Positions 30,654 to 40,386 are shown, numbered from the stretch's first letter. The stretch: DNA of 64,000 bases from Anaerocolumna sp. MB42-C2 (GCF_030913705.1 NZ_CP133190.1:248001-312000), one strand, 5' to 3'. Notes: generated by a model not told the origin, from the letters alone. A program made the numbers and translations.

Positions 30654-31250
30654 TTAAAGAAGCTGAATAAGAAAAGCAGGACTTTGAGGCGGAATGCTCA
30701 ACGTTTGAAAGATGGCATGTTCCACCATGACGGATTGCCCCGGTTGTATTTCATTTAAGGAGATCTGGTTATAATTCTGATCCAGTATAAATGTTTCTTC
30801 AGAGACGGTAAATATCATTTGATCATTAATATCGTAGGGATTCCCTGTAATAAAAAAACCGTTTATATCATCAATACTTACTACACGGTCAATCTTAATG
30901 ATTGAGTCCGGAGCCACCGTATTAGCAATGATGCTAAAAGCCCTTGCCTGAGGGGGAATGCTTCTTGTCATGGCAGGAGAAAATTCGGCAGCTACCGTAA
31001 TACCTTTCTCAAGATCACACAGACAAAGAGATTCTCCGAACTGATTCATAATCTGAGTATCTTTTCCTACGTTTAACCTGAGAAAATCCCGGTACCTCCA
31101 ATTCTTACGTTCCTCTGCGCCGTAAGATATGAGAACATAACCGGTTCTTTGGCTTGATATATATATTTCTTCAATAAATGCATTATCAATACGTTGGACA
31201 TTACCATTTTGTAATATTGTTTTCTGAAAAGCTTCCTTGTTATTGTCCAT
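30654..31250 (-). CDS. Hypothetical protein with an internal repeated motif
   Basis: A 198-residue soluble protein of beta-rich appearance, without signal peptide or membrane segment. The motif SIPPQARAF in the middle and SIPPQSPAF at the very end, each after a hydrophobic stretch, suggests two related halves. AGAGGAG precedes the ATG at 31250; the frame extends 15 codons upstream without a site. I do not recognise a family. It is divergent from the cupin gene and may share the regulatory region. Confidence 0.7.
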   Translation of the reverse strand: MDNNKEAFQKTILQNGNVQRIDNAFIEEIYISSQRTGYVLISYGAEERKNWRYRDFLRLNVGKDTQIMNQFGESLCLCDLEKGITVAAEFSPAMTRSIPPQARAFSIIANTVAPDSIIKIDRVVSIDDINGFFITGNPYDINDQMIFTVSEETFILDQNYNQISLNEIQPGQSVMVEHAIFQTLSIPPQSPAFLIQLL

Positions 31251-31409
31251 AAACTCCTCTAAATTACTTATTATTATAATTCTATTATATGACATAGGTT
31301 AACATCTGGTATTCAATCATTATAATAATAATTTTGAATTTACATTATCTTATAGTAAAGTTCATATTTTAAGTATAATTGTTATAACAATACATTTATT
31401 CCAAAAGTT

Positions 31410-31451
31410 CATTACTTAAACGTTGTTTTGCGTAAATAAGTAATGTATAAT
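31410..31451 (+). promoter_or_regulatory. Cupin promoter with operator-like dyad
   Basis: TTGTTT (31423), a 17-base spacer and TATAAT (31446). CATTACTTA (31410) and TAAGTAATG (31437) form a perfect 9-bp inverted repeat whose arms flank the -35 box. This is a good place for a repressor. Confidence 0.6.
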
Positions 31452-31520
31452 ATTACCATATAATTATATCCCATCATTAATATTACAAATTAATTGTTAA
31501 ATTTTGAAAGGAGTGTTATC

Positions 31521-32021
31521 ATGCGAGAATTGGAAATAAAAAATGTAAAGACAGCGCAGTACCGCGATTTTAATTTGAATCTAATTTATAATTACATTGA
31601 TAAGGGTGAAAAATCGTTCGAATTTCAAAGGAGTGAAAGTGTTTCGCCATACATAAGTGGCGAGGGAAAACTCAGTGTTAACTTCTATACGTTACAACCA
31701 GGAAAAAGTAATTATCCATATCATCAGCATACAGGGAATGAAGAAGTTTTCTATATTATATCAGGGACTGCTACATTAAAAACACCAAAAGGTGATATTA
31801 ATGTTTCCGAAGGTGATGTAATTGTAATGCCGCCAAATGAAAACGGCGCGCATATGTTGACCAATAATTCAAATGAACCGCTTTTTTACCTTGATGTTCA
31901 TACAGTTAGTTCACCTGAAGTAGTTATCTATCCCAATACAGGCAAAGTGCGTATTCTTACTGGAGACATGCAAAAATCTTTCAAAATAGAATCGGAAGTT
32001 AACTATCTTGACGGAGAATGA
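31521..32021 (+). CDS. Cupin-domain protein
   Basis: A 166-residue single-domain cupin. The two motifs are HQHTGNEEVFYIISGTATL (metal-binding His/Glu) and GDVIVMPPNENGAHMLTNNS. It has no DNA-binding domain. Proteins of this type include sugar isomerases, dioxygenases and simple sensors; nothing nearby decides between them. GAAAGGAG precedes the ATG at 31521. Confidence 0.85.
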   Translation: MRELEIKNVKTAQYRDFNLNLIYNYIDKGEKSFEFQRSESVSPYISGEGKLSVNFYTLQPGKSNYPYHQHTGNEEVFYIISGTATLKTPKGDINVSEGDVIVMPPNENGAHMLTNNSNEPLFYLDVHTVSSPEVVIYPNTGKVRILTGDMQKSFKIESEVNYLDGE

Positions 32022-32118
32022 GACGAATCTTGTCCTTATTGTTATAAAGGCAGAGTCCTTACGGGGTTCAATTACATAATAAAGTTCATAATAAACTATA
32101 TTTTCTTAAAAATTTTAT

Positions 32119-33174
32119 TTAGTTATTCTTTTCCCTTAACTTAACTTTACTCGCGGCACTCCGGCGTCTGGAGTCTTCTATGGCGGCATAGTGTTTTTTG
32201 GTTGTATTTACATCTTTATGGCCTAAAACATCAGCAACGAGATAGATATCTCCGGTTTCCCGGTAAAGACTTGTACCATAAGTACTTCTTAATTTATGAG
32301 GAGTAATTTTTTTAAGTCTTGTAACCAAACCGGCATATTTTTTCACCAGATTTTCAACTGCTTTTACACTGATTCTTTTTTTTTGGATGGATAAAAATAA
32401 GGCATTTTCACTGCCGGACGCCGGTATAACAGCCTCCCGCTCCAGCAAATAACTTTCCAGAGCCTCCTGTACTTCTTCACCAAAATATATAATAGATTCG
32501 TAACCGCCTTTACGTCTGATTTTAATACCGTCATTATTAAAATCCACGTCATTGATATCCAAACCAACACATTCACTGACACGGATACCGGTGCCAAGAA
32601 GGAGTGTTATTATAGCCAAATCCCTTACTTTCGTTTTATTATGGTACTTTTGCTGGGATTTTGTCATATTTTCTCCGGTTTCAACTTCGTCTAACATTTT
32701 TGCAACTTCATCAATATCAAGCCGGATAATTTCTTTTTGATGAAGTTTAGGTATATCGACCAGTGCGGCAGGGTTATACTGAATCAGTTCTCTTTTATAA
32801 AAGTAATTATAAAAGCTTCGTAAGGATATTAATTTTCTTTTCTTACCATTTTCCTGGTTTAAGATTTTTATGTCCCCTTTTTGGTAGTAGGAGAGATATT
32901 CTAAATATTCTTCTAGATCAATCGGCTTAATCTGATCTAATATTTCAACCTTTAAATCTCTGATTGAAGTATTTTTAAACAGGGGATTAGAATTGCACAA
33001 AAACTGAAAGAAAACTCTTAAATCATAGGCATAAGCAATTCTGGTCAAGGAAGAAGTTGTCGGCTCAATACCACGGAAAAAATCGCTGCAGAAACGAGGG
33101 AGTTCTGCTATGATTTCACGTAACTTAACTGTATTTTCAATATTTTTTTGGTCATGATAATTATTCTCAATCAT
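32119..33174 (-). CDS. Tyrosine recombinase (XerC/D-like integrase)
   Basis: A 351-residue site-specific recombinase. The N-terminal SAM-like core-binding domain covers about residues 20-150. The catalytic residues appear in GTGIRVSE (Arg), TPHKLRSTYGTSLY (HxxR), LGHKDVNTTKKHY (His and Tyr). No phage or transposon genes, attachment-site duplication or tRNA is nearby, so a chromosomal role such as dimer resolution or regulated inversion is more likely than prophage integration. GAGGATA precedes the ATG. Confidence 0.88.
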   Translation of the reverse strand: MIENNYHDQKNIENTVKLREIIAELPRFCSDFFRGIEPTTSSLTRIAYAYDLRVFFQFLCNSNPLFKNTSIRDLKVEILDQIKPIDLEEYLEYLSYYQKGDIKILNQENGKKRKLISLRSFYNYFYKRELIQYNPAALVDIPKLHQKEIIRLDIDEVAKMLDEVETGENMTKSQQKYHNKTKVRDLAIITLLLGTGIRVSECVGLDINDVDFNNDGIKIRRKGGYESIIYFGEEVQEALESYLLEREAVIPASGSENALFLSIQKKRISVKAVENLVKKYAGLVTRLKKITPHKLRSTYGTSLYRETGDIYLVADVLGHKDVNTTKKHYAAIEDSRRRSAASKVKLREKNN

Positions 33175-33663
33175 TTCTGCTATCCTCTCAGTGAAATTTC
33201 ATAATTATTGTAATTATAACATAATTTTAATAATCTGACCATAAAATTGAAAATCAACAAAAAAATGACATACTTTTAACACTATTTAACAGTATTGTAT
33301 AAATGTATTAGGAAAATTATGCAAAATTAACAAAGAAATAGTGTAACTGGTTTTGATTTACTGATGGGAGGTGTTAATCGTTAAATTTATTACGAAAGAA
33401 AAAAGGTTTAACTACTGAGTAATCACAAATGAAAAGACGGTAATAAAAGCATAAAAGTAATAAGTCCGCTGTTTCATTAACAGCTGCCTTATGTAAATAA
33501 GAGAAATAGGAAAAGATGAACATGTAATACCTGAAACTAGTTAATACATGAATCGGATAGCATGACATTATATTACATTTATTTACGGCATGTAGTCCTG
33601 TCGTAAGCGGTCTATTTTTATGCTATGCAAAGTAATGATAAAATACAAAAGGATGATTTAGAT
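33175..33663. other. Intergenic region between divergent recombinase and amidase genes
   Basis: About 490 AT-rich bases. I see one weak stem (TTACG/CGTAA, about 33582-33605) and no convincing promoter, riboswitch or reading frame. Confidence 0.5.
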
Positions 33664-36288
33664 ATGTATAGGAAATGTAACAATTTAAAATTATTGCTGA
33701 TTTTAGCAGTTGTGCTGGTATGTTTGCCGGTAACAAGTGCACTTGCTGCAACGAAACTTAACTTATATTATTACGGGCCAAATAAAAATGTAACCTATAC
33801 AGGCCAACAGGTTAAATATACATATAATGGCTCTGCTATCAATATGAGAAGTACTCCTGGGATTATTTTTGACGGCACTTCCCTGGCTCCGTTTAACGAC
33901 GTTTTTGTTAAATCAGCCATAAAAATGGATTATAAATATGATGACACAAAAGGCAAGCTGACCTTATCCCAGAACGGTACAACTTTAGTTTTAACAGCAG
34001 GAAGTAAAAAGGCGACCTTAAACGGTAAATCCGTTACTTTGTCTTTAGCTCCCATGAAAGTAAAATATAAAGATCAGAAAGTTACCAAGCTCTTAGTACC
34101 TGCAAGATATGTTGCAGAGACTTTTGGTTATAAATATGACTGGAACAGTGCTGCATCAACTGCTTCCATAACATCACCGATGCATCTGTATTATAATAAT
34201 AAAAATGTATCTTATAATGGAACAGTAGGTAAAGTTACCGTTGACGGCAAATCAGTAAATTTGGGTACTATGCCAAGTATTGTTATTGATAATACGGCAA
34301 TGCTTCGTGCATATCAAGTATTCAGTGCATCTTCCATCAAAGCTGGATACTCTTATAACAGCAGTACGAAAGTTGTAACGTTAAAGCTAAACGATACTGT
34401 TGTTAAGCTGACGCTTGGCAGTAAAACAGCTAATGTAAATGGTAAATCCCGTACGATGGATACTGCTCCCCTGTTAGTTGAGAATAAAGATTCAAAAGTA
34501 TCTTATGTCATGGTTCCGGGAAGTTTTATTGCTTCTTATCTGGGTTATGATTATGCCTGGAATTCCTCAACCAAAACTTCGGTGATTACATTAAGAGCAC
34601 CGGAAGATGAGGGAAATCAGAATGGCGAAGACGGTCCCGAATTAGGCGGCGATCCTGTACCGGACTCCATTGCTTTTAATTGGGGTATCTCATCTGATTT
34701 TACAGAAGAATATAATAAAGCAAACAGTCATAATACTGCATCCGAAATCTCTGAAGACATTGATACGTCTTCTAATATTACTTCAATAAAAATGGATTCC
34801 CCATTCAGCAGCAACATTGAAGTATATGCCATTAATTCCTATGCACCTTTTAGTAAATCTACCGTTAAGATTAATGGTCAAACATTGAATCTGCATATCA
34901 ACAATTCATATCTTGCAGATGGTGATAGTAAAGAATACAGTTTAGGCGGTAAATTAACCGATCATATCACAGCTGCAACAAATTATGCTGATACATCTAC
35001 TGATATAGATTTTGATTTAATGGATCCGAATACCAGTTATGAATTATCATTATCCGATGATAGCTGTACCTTATACCTGACTTTATATCCTAACTACATT
35101 TCTAATATCGAGGCGGGAACACAAGCTGGTAATGATTATGTAAAGATTACAGGTTTGAAAGAACTTAACGTTGATTTAACAGAAAATGGAAGCTCTATTT
35201 CTTTAGAAATACCTAATACAGTTAACAGTGTAGGTGAGCAGTATTTAAATACAGCATTAAATACACTGCAATCCGTAACCAGCACCACAACGGATGGCAA
35301 TACTACTAAAATTATTTTAGAAACATCCGGTTCAGCCAATTATGAAGTAACTAATACCGGAAATACCTATTTACTTACCTTTACCGGAGATAGCTCCAAT
35401 CAGGATTTGGATTACGCTTTAAAGATTAAAATTCCGGACGAAGTATTTTATTCTGAAATAACCAATGAGGACCTTTATTATCAAAATCAAATCGTTCTTC
35501 GTATACCTGGGGATTATAGGGACATTTATAATACATATCCAATCAATTCCTCTAATAGTGTGATAAGTGATATATCTGTCGATTATAAAAACGATATGAC
35601 AGAAATTGTTATCAGTACTACTAAACTTCAGGGATATAAATTAAAAGATATGGACGGATATGTTGGCGTAGCGCTAGGAAATCCAAGAGATATCTATAAA
35701 AACATTGTCGTTTTGGATGCCGGACATGGCGGAACAGATCCGGGAGCAATCCGTAAATTAAATGGTGTAACAATAAATGAAAAGGATTTAAACTTTAAAA
35801 TTATGTATCAATTAACACAGAAATATTTTAATGCTGAGGATTCAGAAATTAAAGCATATTATTCCAGATACAATAATACGAAAGTTGACTTATATGATCG
35901 AGCTGCTTTTGCAAAAAAAGTTGGAGCCGATTTATTTATCAGTCTCCATATGAATGCAAATAATAGTTCATCACCAAAGGGTACCGAAATCTATTATACA
36001 GGTTCTAATAAAGCAACAACTGAAAATGGCTTAAACAGTAAAATCTTAGCTACTATGTTCTTAAATTCTTTACCGGCTAAAGTCGGTACAGATAAAAGAT
36101 ATATCAGTGACCAAAGTCTTGCTGTATGCCGAGCCAATACAGTACCGGCCATATTAATTGAATTAGGTTTTATGTCTAATACAAGTGATTTGACCAAATT
36201 AACTGATCCGGATTTTCAGGAAGCATCCGCACAGGCAATTTATGATACATTGTGTGATGTATTTAGTGCCTATCCCACTGGAAGATAA
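33664..36288 (+). CDS. N-acetylmuramoyl-L-alanine amidase with two stalk domains
   Basis: An 874-residue secreted wall hydrolase. The signal peptide ends near ALAA. Two copper-amine-oxidase-N-like domains fill about residues 30-310, each ending in the KLLVPARYVAETFGY or SYVMVPGSFIASYLGY pattern. An acidic linker and a beta-rich, AMIN-like region follow. The Amidase_3 domain covers about residues 680-874, with zinc ligands in LDAGHGGTDPGA, NEKDLNF and SLHMNAN and the catalytic Glu in IELGFMSN. It cuts the bond between muramic acid and L-Ala. AAAGGATG precedes the ATG at 33664. Confidence 0.92.
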   Translation: MYRKCNNLKLLLILAVVLVCLPVTSALAATKLNLYYYGPNKNVTYTGQQVKYTYNGSAINMRSTPGIIFDGTSLAPFNDVFVKSAIKMDYKYDDTKGKLTLSQNGTTLVLTAGSKKATLNGKSVTLSLAPMKVKYKDQKVTKLLVPARYVAETFGYKYDWNSAASTASITSPMHLYYNNKNVSYNGTVGKVTVDGKSVNLGTMPSIVIDNTAMLRAYQVFSASSIKAGYSYNSSTKVVTLKLNDTVVKLTLGSKTANVNGKSRTMDTAPLLVENKDSKVSYVMVPGSFIASYLGYDYAWNSSTKTSVITLRAPEDEGNQNGEDGPELGGDPVPDSIAFNWGISSDFTEEYNKANSHNTASEISEDIDTSSNITSIKMDSPFSSNIEVYAINSYAPFSKSTVKINGQTLNLHINNSYLADGDSKEYSLGGKLTDHITAATNYADTSTDIDFDLMDPNTSYELSLSDDSCTLYLTLYPNYISNIEAGTQAGNDYVKITGLKELNVDLTENGSSISLEIPNTVNSVGEQYLNTALNTLQSVTSTTTDGNTTKIILETSGSANYEVTNTGNTYLLTFTGDSSNQDLDYALKIKIPDEVFYSEITNEDLYYQNQIVLRIPGDYRDIYNTYPINSSNSVISDISVDYKNDMTEIVISTTKLQGYKLKDMDGYVGVALGNPRDIYKNIVVLDAGHGGTDPGAIRKLNGVTINEKDLNFKIMYQLTQKYFNAEDSEIKAYYSRYNNTKVDLYDRAAFAKKVGADLFISLHMNANNSSSPKGTEIYYTGSNKATTENGLNSKILATMFLNSLPAKVGTDKRYISDQSLAVCRANTVPAILIELGFMSNTSDLTKLTDPDFQEASAQAIYDTLCDVFSAYPTGR

Positions 36289-36299
36289 GTAATACAAAC

Positions 36300-36364
36300 G
36301 CCTGTCAGCAAAAGTCAAGGAATCTGTGCTTAATAATTATTTGGCTTTTAATGGCAGGCTTTTT
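36300..36364 (+). terminator. Intrinsic terminator after the amidase
   Basis: GCCTG and AAAAGTCAA on the left pair with TTGGCTTTT and CAGGC on the right (with bulges), followed by TTTTT. Confidence 0.75.
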
Positions 36365-36479
36365 CATATATAATTTGCCATTTGGAACAATAATCCAAAT
36401 TACATAAAAGGAGCGAACAGTTTAAATGAGAGGATATTTAAGGGGATGCCATAACATTTTCTGGAGGGAATTTAGACAA

Positions 36480-38846
36480 ATGATAAACAAGAACAAAACA
36501 CAATGGTTTTCTGGACTTTTCATGATTTTTATTATAGGAGTGGTCATATTCACTTCCGTGCCCGTGTATGCAGCGGCCGATAAGACAGCTCCTGCAATTA
36601 CATTAAAAGCTGATACAAAAGAACCAACCAATAAACCAATTAAAGTTGAGGTCAAAGTATTCGATGCCTCCGGCATAAAATCTTTAAAATGGTCTTCCGG
36701 CAGTAAAAAAGCCGATTATTTTAAGAAATCTGGTAAATCACTGACTTTAAATTCTAAAAATGTATATACTGTTACAATTACGGCGAATGGAACATACTCT
36801 TTTTACACCGTAGATAAAGCTGGTAATGCTTCATTAAAGAAGATCACAATTTCCAATATGGATACCTCAAAACCTAAGATTAAAGTAACAAAAAGTACCA
36901 GGGACTTAACAAAAGGGAATGTAATCTTATCTTTCTTAATTGGCGAAAAAGGTTTAGGCATTAAGCACTTACAATACCTAACCGGAACGAAAACAGCAGC
37001 TGATTTTAAAGATGCGGGAAAAACTATCAGCTTAACTGAAAACGAGGTAACCAACCCAGAGTATAATTATATGTATAACGGTAAGCTAACGGTAAAAACC
37101 AATAATATATTTACGTTTTTAGTAGAAGATACCGCCGGTAATAAGACTTTAAAAGTGGTAACCGTAGAAAATATAGATAAATCATCTCCTGAGATTGCCT
37201 ACACCTTAAGTACAACAAAACCAACGAAAGGTTCTGTTACGGTTAATCTTACCGCTGCCGATATAGGATCCGGTGTCAAGGACGTTAAATATCTCTCCGG
37301 TGAGCGGGCATCTGGGGATTTTACGGATGCAAACAAACAATCTGCAGTAAAACTGGACAGCAACGGTAAAGGCAGTTTTAAAGTAAGCAATAACGGTAAC
37401 TACACTGTTTTGGTAACAGATATAGTTGGGAATCAATCGATAATAGTTATTACCATATCCAATATTGATACGGCGTTACCTACACTTTCATTAAATTATA
37501 CGGTTGCCAATCAGAAAGCAATTATTACATATAATGCAAAGGATACTACTTCAGGTATATCCAGTATTAAGTACTTAAAGGGAAATATAACAGATATATC
37601 CTCAGACAAGTGGAGTAGTGCAAAGGATGTAACGGGTACAGGGAAATTCACTGTTACAGCTTCTGGTGATTACAGCGTTTTAGCAACGGACAAAGCAGGT
37701 AATTCTGTAATTAAAGTAATTAATATCGTCTTGGAGTTTCGTGCAGTTTGGATTTCTTACTTAGAATTTATGAATTACGGTAAAGAGGGATTTACTGAAA
37801 CCGGTTTTGAATCTACTATTGATAAGATGTTTGATAAAGTAGTTGATATGAATATGAATGCGGTTGTTGTCCATGTAAGACCTTTTGGTGATGCCATGTA
37901 TAATTCTAGTTATTTCCCATGGTCAAGATATGCATCCGGTACACAAGGTAAGGATCCGGGATTTGACCCTCTTGAATATATGGTTAAAGCTGCACATGAA
38001 AGGGGTCTGCAGATTCATGCCTGGCTGAATCCTTACCGTGTAACAACAGCAAGTACGGATTACACTAAATTATCCAAGGATAATCCTGCCAGAGTATGGC
38101 ATGATGACAAAGATGAATCCAATGACCGTAATGTATTGTCTTATGCAGGTAATCTTTATTACAATCCTGCCTCAAAGGAAGTTCAGACTTTAATTACGAA
38201 TGGAGTGAAAGAAATCGTACAGAATTACGATGTAGACGGAATTCATTTTGATGATTATTTTTATCCTTCTTTAGGAAGCAGCTATGCAACTAATTTTGAT
38301 GCGCCCGAATATAAAACCTATGTTTCAGATTGTAAAGATAGTAATAAGACTGCTTTATCCATCGCTGATTGGAGAAGAAATAACGTTAATACCTTAGTGA
38401 AAGGAATCTATTCTTCAATTAAGAAGATAGATACTTCCGTTCAATTTGGTATCAGTCCGGGTGGTTTTTATGATTCCTTAACCAGTAATTTAGGTTATTA
38501 TGTAGATTATAAAACCTGGTTATCCTCTGATAAATACATTGATTATATCTGCCCTCAGATTTACTGGACTTTTTCCCACAGCAGTTATCCTTTTGACAAA
38601 ACTTTGGATAAATGGCTGTCTTTCCGTACCAGTTCAACGGTTAAAATGTATGTTGGAATTGCCACTTATAAAGCCGGTTCAACCTTAGAAAAAGATTGGA
38701 AAAACAATACCAGCGAGTTAAAGGACCAGGTAGAATACAGCAGAGAAACAGGCAAAGTTGATGGATTTATATTCTTCCGTTATGATTTCTTTAATAATAA
38801 AACAACAAAACCTGGTGTTGATAAATTATTAGAAATTATGAAATAG
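36480..38846 (+). CDS. Secreted GHL10 (DUF187) glycoside hydrolase-like protein with Ig-like repeats
   Basis: A 788-residue exported protein. After a signal peptide ending VYAAA come four similar domains of about 90-95 residues. The domain ends read YSFYTVDKAGN, FLVEDTAGN, VLVTDIVGN and VLATDKAGN, as in bacterial Ig-like repeats. The catalytic-like domain begins with FRAVWISYLEFMNYGKEG near residue 420 and contains VHVRPFGDAMY, HAWLNPYR and IHFDDYFYPS, the marks of GHL10 proteins, likely wall or polysaccharide hydrolases. The ATG at 36480 follows GGAGGG; an in-frame ATG at 36426 also has a site and would add 18 residues. Confidence 0.85.
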   Translation: MINKNKTQWFSGLFMIFIIGVVIFTSVPVYAAADKTAPAITLKADTKEPTNKPIKVEVKVFDASGIKSLKWSSGSKKADYFKKSGKSLTLNSKNVYTVTITANGTYSFYTVDKAGNASLKKITISNMDTSKPKIKVTKSTRDLTKGNVILSFLIGEKGLGIKHLQYLTGTKTAADFKDAGKTISLTENEVTNPEYNYMYNGKLTVKTNNIFTFLVEDTAGNKTLKVVTVENIDKSSPEIAYTLSTTKPTKGSVTVNLTAADIGSGVKDVKYLSGERASGDFTDANKQSAVKLDSNGKGSFKVSNNGNYTVLVTDIVGNQSIIVITISNIDTALPTLSLNYTVANQKAIITYNAKDTTSGISSIKYLKGNITDISSDKWSSAKDVTGTGKFTVTASGDYSVLATDKAGNSVIKVINIVLEFRAVWISYLEFMNYGKEGFTETGFESTIDKMFDKVVDMNMNAVVVHVRPFGDAMYNSSYFPWSRYASGTQGKDPGFDPLEYMVKAAHERGLQIHAWLNPYRVTTASTDYTKLSKDNPARVWHDDKDESNDRNVLSYAGNLYYNPASKEVQTLITNGVKEIVQNYDVDGIHFDDYFYPSLGSSYATNFDAPEYKTYVSDCKDSNKTALSIADWRRNNVNTLVKGIYSSIKKIDTSVQFGISPGGFYDSLTSNLGYYVDYKTWLSSDKYIDYICPQIYWTFSHSSYPFDKTLDKWLSFRTSSTVKMYVGIATYKAGSTLEKDWKNNTSELKDQVEYSRETGKVDGFIFFRYDFFNNKTTKPGVDKLLEIMK

Positions 38847-38917
38847 TCTGGTATACTGCAATTTAGATCGGGCTTATAATAATTACATTATAAAACATTA
38901 CATAATAGTTCTTCTTT

Positions 38918-38967
38918 AAAATACATATTATTGGAAATACAATTATTTCTAATGATATGTATTTTTT
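38918..38967 (+). terminator. Intrinsic terminator
   Basis: AAATACATAT and GAAAT on the left pair with ATTTC and ATATGTATTT on the right, followed by TTTT. Confidence 0.78.
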
Positions 38968-39103
38968 AAGTTTATTAAATTATTGTTAAATAAAAGACAT
39001 GCTATGTTAACCCAGAACCGCAATATATTTATTATTTTCGCACAGACGGTCAAGAAAATTATGTTAAAATAATATATCCTATATCTATCGGAGGCGCTAA
39101 AGT

Positions 39104-39172
39104 GTGAAAAAGAATTTTGAAAAAGTCCAAAATTCTTTCGAAGAACTCCAAAATGAAATTCATAGTTGTTAA
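39104..39172 (+). CDS. Possible 22-codon leader peptide upstream of the AraC-type regulator
   Basis: A GTG start preceded by GGAGG at nine bases opens a 22-codon frame (KKNFEKVQNSFEELQNEI near the start, ending HSC). The end of the frame lies in the left arm of the long hairpin at 39140-39217, so translation would unfold it. An extended -10 sequence (TGTTAAAAT, 39062-39070) is 20 bases upstream of the site. This is only sequence reading; expression is unproven. Confidence 0.35.
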   Translation: MKKNFEKVQNSFEELQNEIHSC

Positions 39173-39249
39173 GACGTTTTATCTTAACAATTTGGAATTC
39201 TCATTTTGAACTTCTTCATCCATTATTTGAGATGCCGCTTTGCGGCATC
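39140..39249 (+). repeat. Two-hairpin leader element, copy 1
   Basis: Hairpin 1 (39140-39217): GAAGAACTCCAAAATGA pairs with TCATTTTGAACTTCTTC and TTGTTAAGA with TCTTAACAA. Hairpin 2 (39231-39249): GATGCCGC-TTT-GCGGCATC, followed by ATG. The second hairpin and the linker TTATTTGA recur at 39340 and 55902. Confidence 0.55.
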
Positions 39250-39286
39250 ATGTTTGGAAGTGTGAGGGCAAAAACATCTTGACATT

Positions 39287-39403
39287 GGAAGAATTCAAAA
39301 ACGAACACAGCATGTGATCGTTCCAGCTTTCTTCCTTATTATCTGAAATGCCGCCTTACGGCATCATGATTAAATGGTTGAAAGTAAAAGAAAAAAGAAA
39401 GGA
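39287..39403 (+). repeat. Two-hairpin leader element, copy 2
   Basis: Hairpin 1 (39287-39335): GGAAGAA/TTCTTCC and AACGAACAC/GTGATCGTT. Hairpin 2 (39348-39364): ATGCCG-CCTTA-CGGCAT, followed by CATG, GGTTGAAAG and a purine-rich ribosome-binding site AGAAAGG. The first hairpin differs in sequence from copies 1 and 3 but keeps its place and pairing. Confidence 0.55.
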
Positions 39404-39415
39404 TAGCCATTATAG

Positions 39416-40327
39416 ATGAATAAAGCGGAATCAGCATATATGGTACAAAAAGTGCAGGACTATATTGAACGGAATATAACAAAACCTATAACCATGAGAC
39501 AACTGTCCGTTGAGGCTGGGTACTCATCCTGGTATCTTGCCAGAATATTTAAAGAGGTTACCGGAAAAGGGCTTTTTGAATATATACGTTTAAGAAGACT
39601 TACACAGGCTGCGATTATATTAAGAGATGAAAACATAAAGGTGATCGACGTCGCACTGGATTTTGTTTTTGACAGCCAGGAGGGTTTTACCAGGGCATTT
39701 TCAAAAGAGTTTGGAATTGCTCCCGGTAGATACAAACTCAAAACACCTCCTATTAAGTTATTTTTGCCTGAAAAAGCTTATGATACCTACCGAGCATTTC
39801 ATAATTTAAAAAAAATAGAGGAAAGGATGGAAATTATGACAAAATCAATATTTGTGCAGATTATTGAAAGACCGGAAAGAAAATGTATGCTAAAGCGAGG
39901 AAAAAAAGCAGAGGATTATTTTGAATTCTGTGAAGAAGCAGGATGTGATGTATGGAGTGTATTATCCAGTGTAAAAGAAGCCCTTTATGAGCCTATCGGT
40001 ATGTGGCTTCCGTCCCATTTAAAACCTGAACATACCTCCTTGTATGTTCAAGGAGTGGAACTTCCAATGGACTATAATAAGGATATTCCGGATGGATATG
40101 AATTGATTGTATTACCTCCTTGTACGATGATGGTTTTTCAGGGGGAACCCTATAATGATGATGATTTTCAATATGAGATCGGTGAAGTATGGAAACATAT
40201 AGATAAGTTTAATCCTGAAGTGTATGGATATGCGTGGGCTCCTGAGCAGGCACCGTGTTTCCAGCTGGCGCCTATGGGATACAGAGGTTATATTGAAGCC
40301 AGGCCTGTAATAAAATGTAACAATTAA
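39416..40327 (+). CDS. AraC-family regulator with GyrI-like effector domain
   Basis: A 303-residue regulator. The two helix-turn-helix motifs of the AraC domain occupy about residues 10-105 (QLSVEAGYSSWYLARIFKEV, DVALDFVFDSQEGFTRAFSKEFG). The C-terminal 155 residues form a GyrI-like ligand-binding domain, which in the Rob/SoxS-like group binds small molecules. No target operon is adjacent. Its leader holds two copies of a two-hairpin element and a possible leader peptide, so its own expression is probably controlled after initiation. AGAAAGGAT lies 12 bases before the ATG. Confidence 0.88.
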   Translation: MNKAESAYMVQKVQDYIERNITKPITMRQLSVEAGYSSWYLARIFKEVTGKGLFEYIRLRRLTQAAIILRDENIKVIDVALDFVFDSQEGFTRAFSKEFGIAPGRYKLKTPPIKLFLPEKAYDTYRAFHNLKKIEERMEIMTKSIFVQIIERPERKCMLKRGKKAEDYFEFCEEAGCDVWSVLSSVKEALYEPIGMWLPSHLKPEHTSLYVQGVELPMDYNKDIPDGYELIVLPPCTMMVFQGEPYNDDDFQYEIGEVWKHIDKFNPEVYGYAWAPEQAPCFQLAPMGYRGYIEARPVIKCNN

Positions 40328-40344
40328 AGTATATAAGATTCGTG

Positions 40345-40386
40345 ATATAAACCCCGTATGGTATGTATACCTTACGGGTTTATATA
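40345..40386 (+). terminator. Intrinsic terminator
   Basis: ATATAAACCCCGTATGGTAT pairs with its near-complement ending ACGGGTTTATAT. Confidence 0.75.

Noticed and set aside
32119..33174. Prophage or integrative element signalled by the tyrosine recombinase
   Set aside because: No phage, conjugation or excision genes, no tRNA and no direct repeats nearby; neighbours are ordinary chromosomal genes.
33175..33663. c-di-GMP or c-di-AMP riboswitch before the amidase
   Set aside because: None of the conserved aptamer segments could be found on either strand.
38878..39420. CRISPR-like repeats from the recurring hairpins
   Set aside because: Repeats are few, unequally spaced and self-complementary with variable first hairpins; no cas genes are present.
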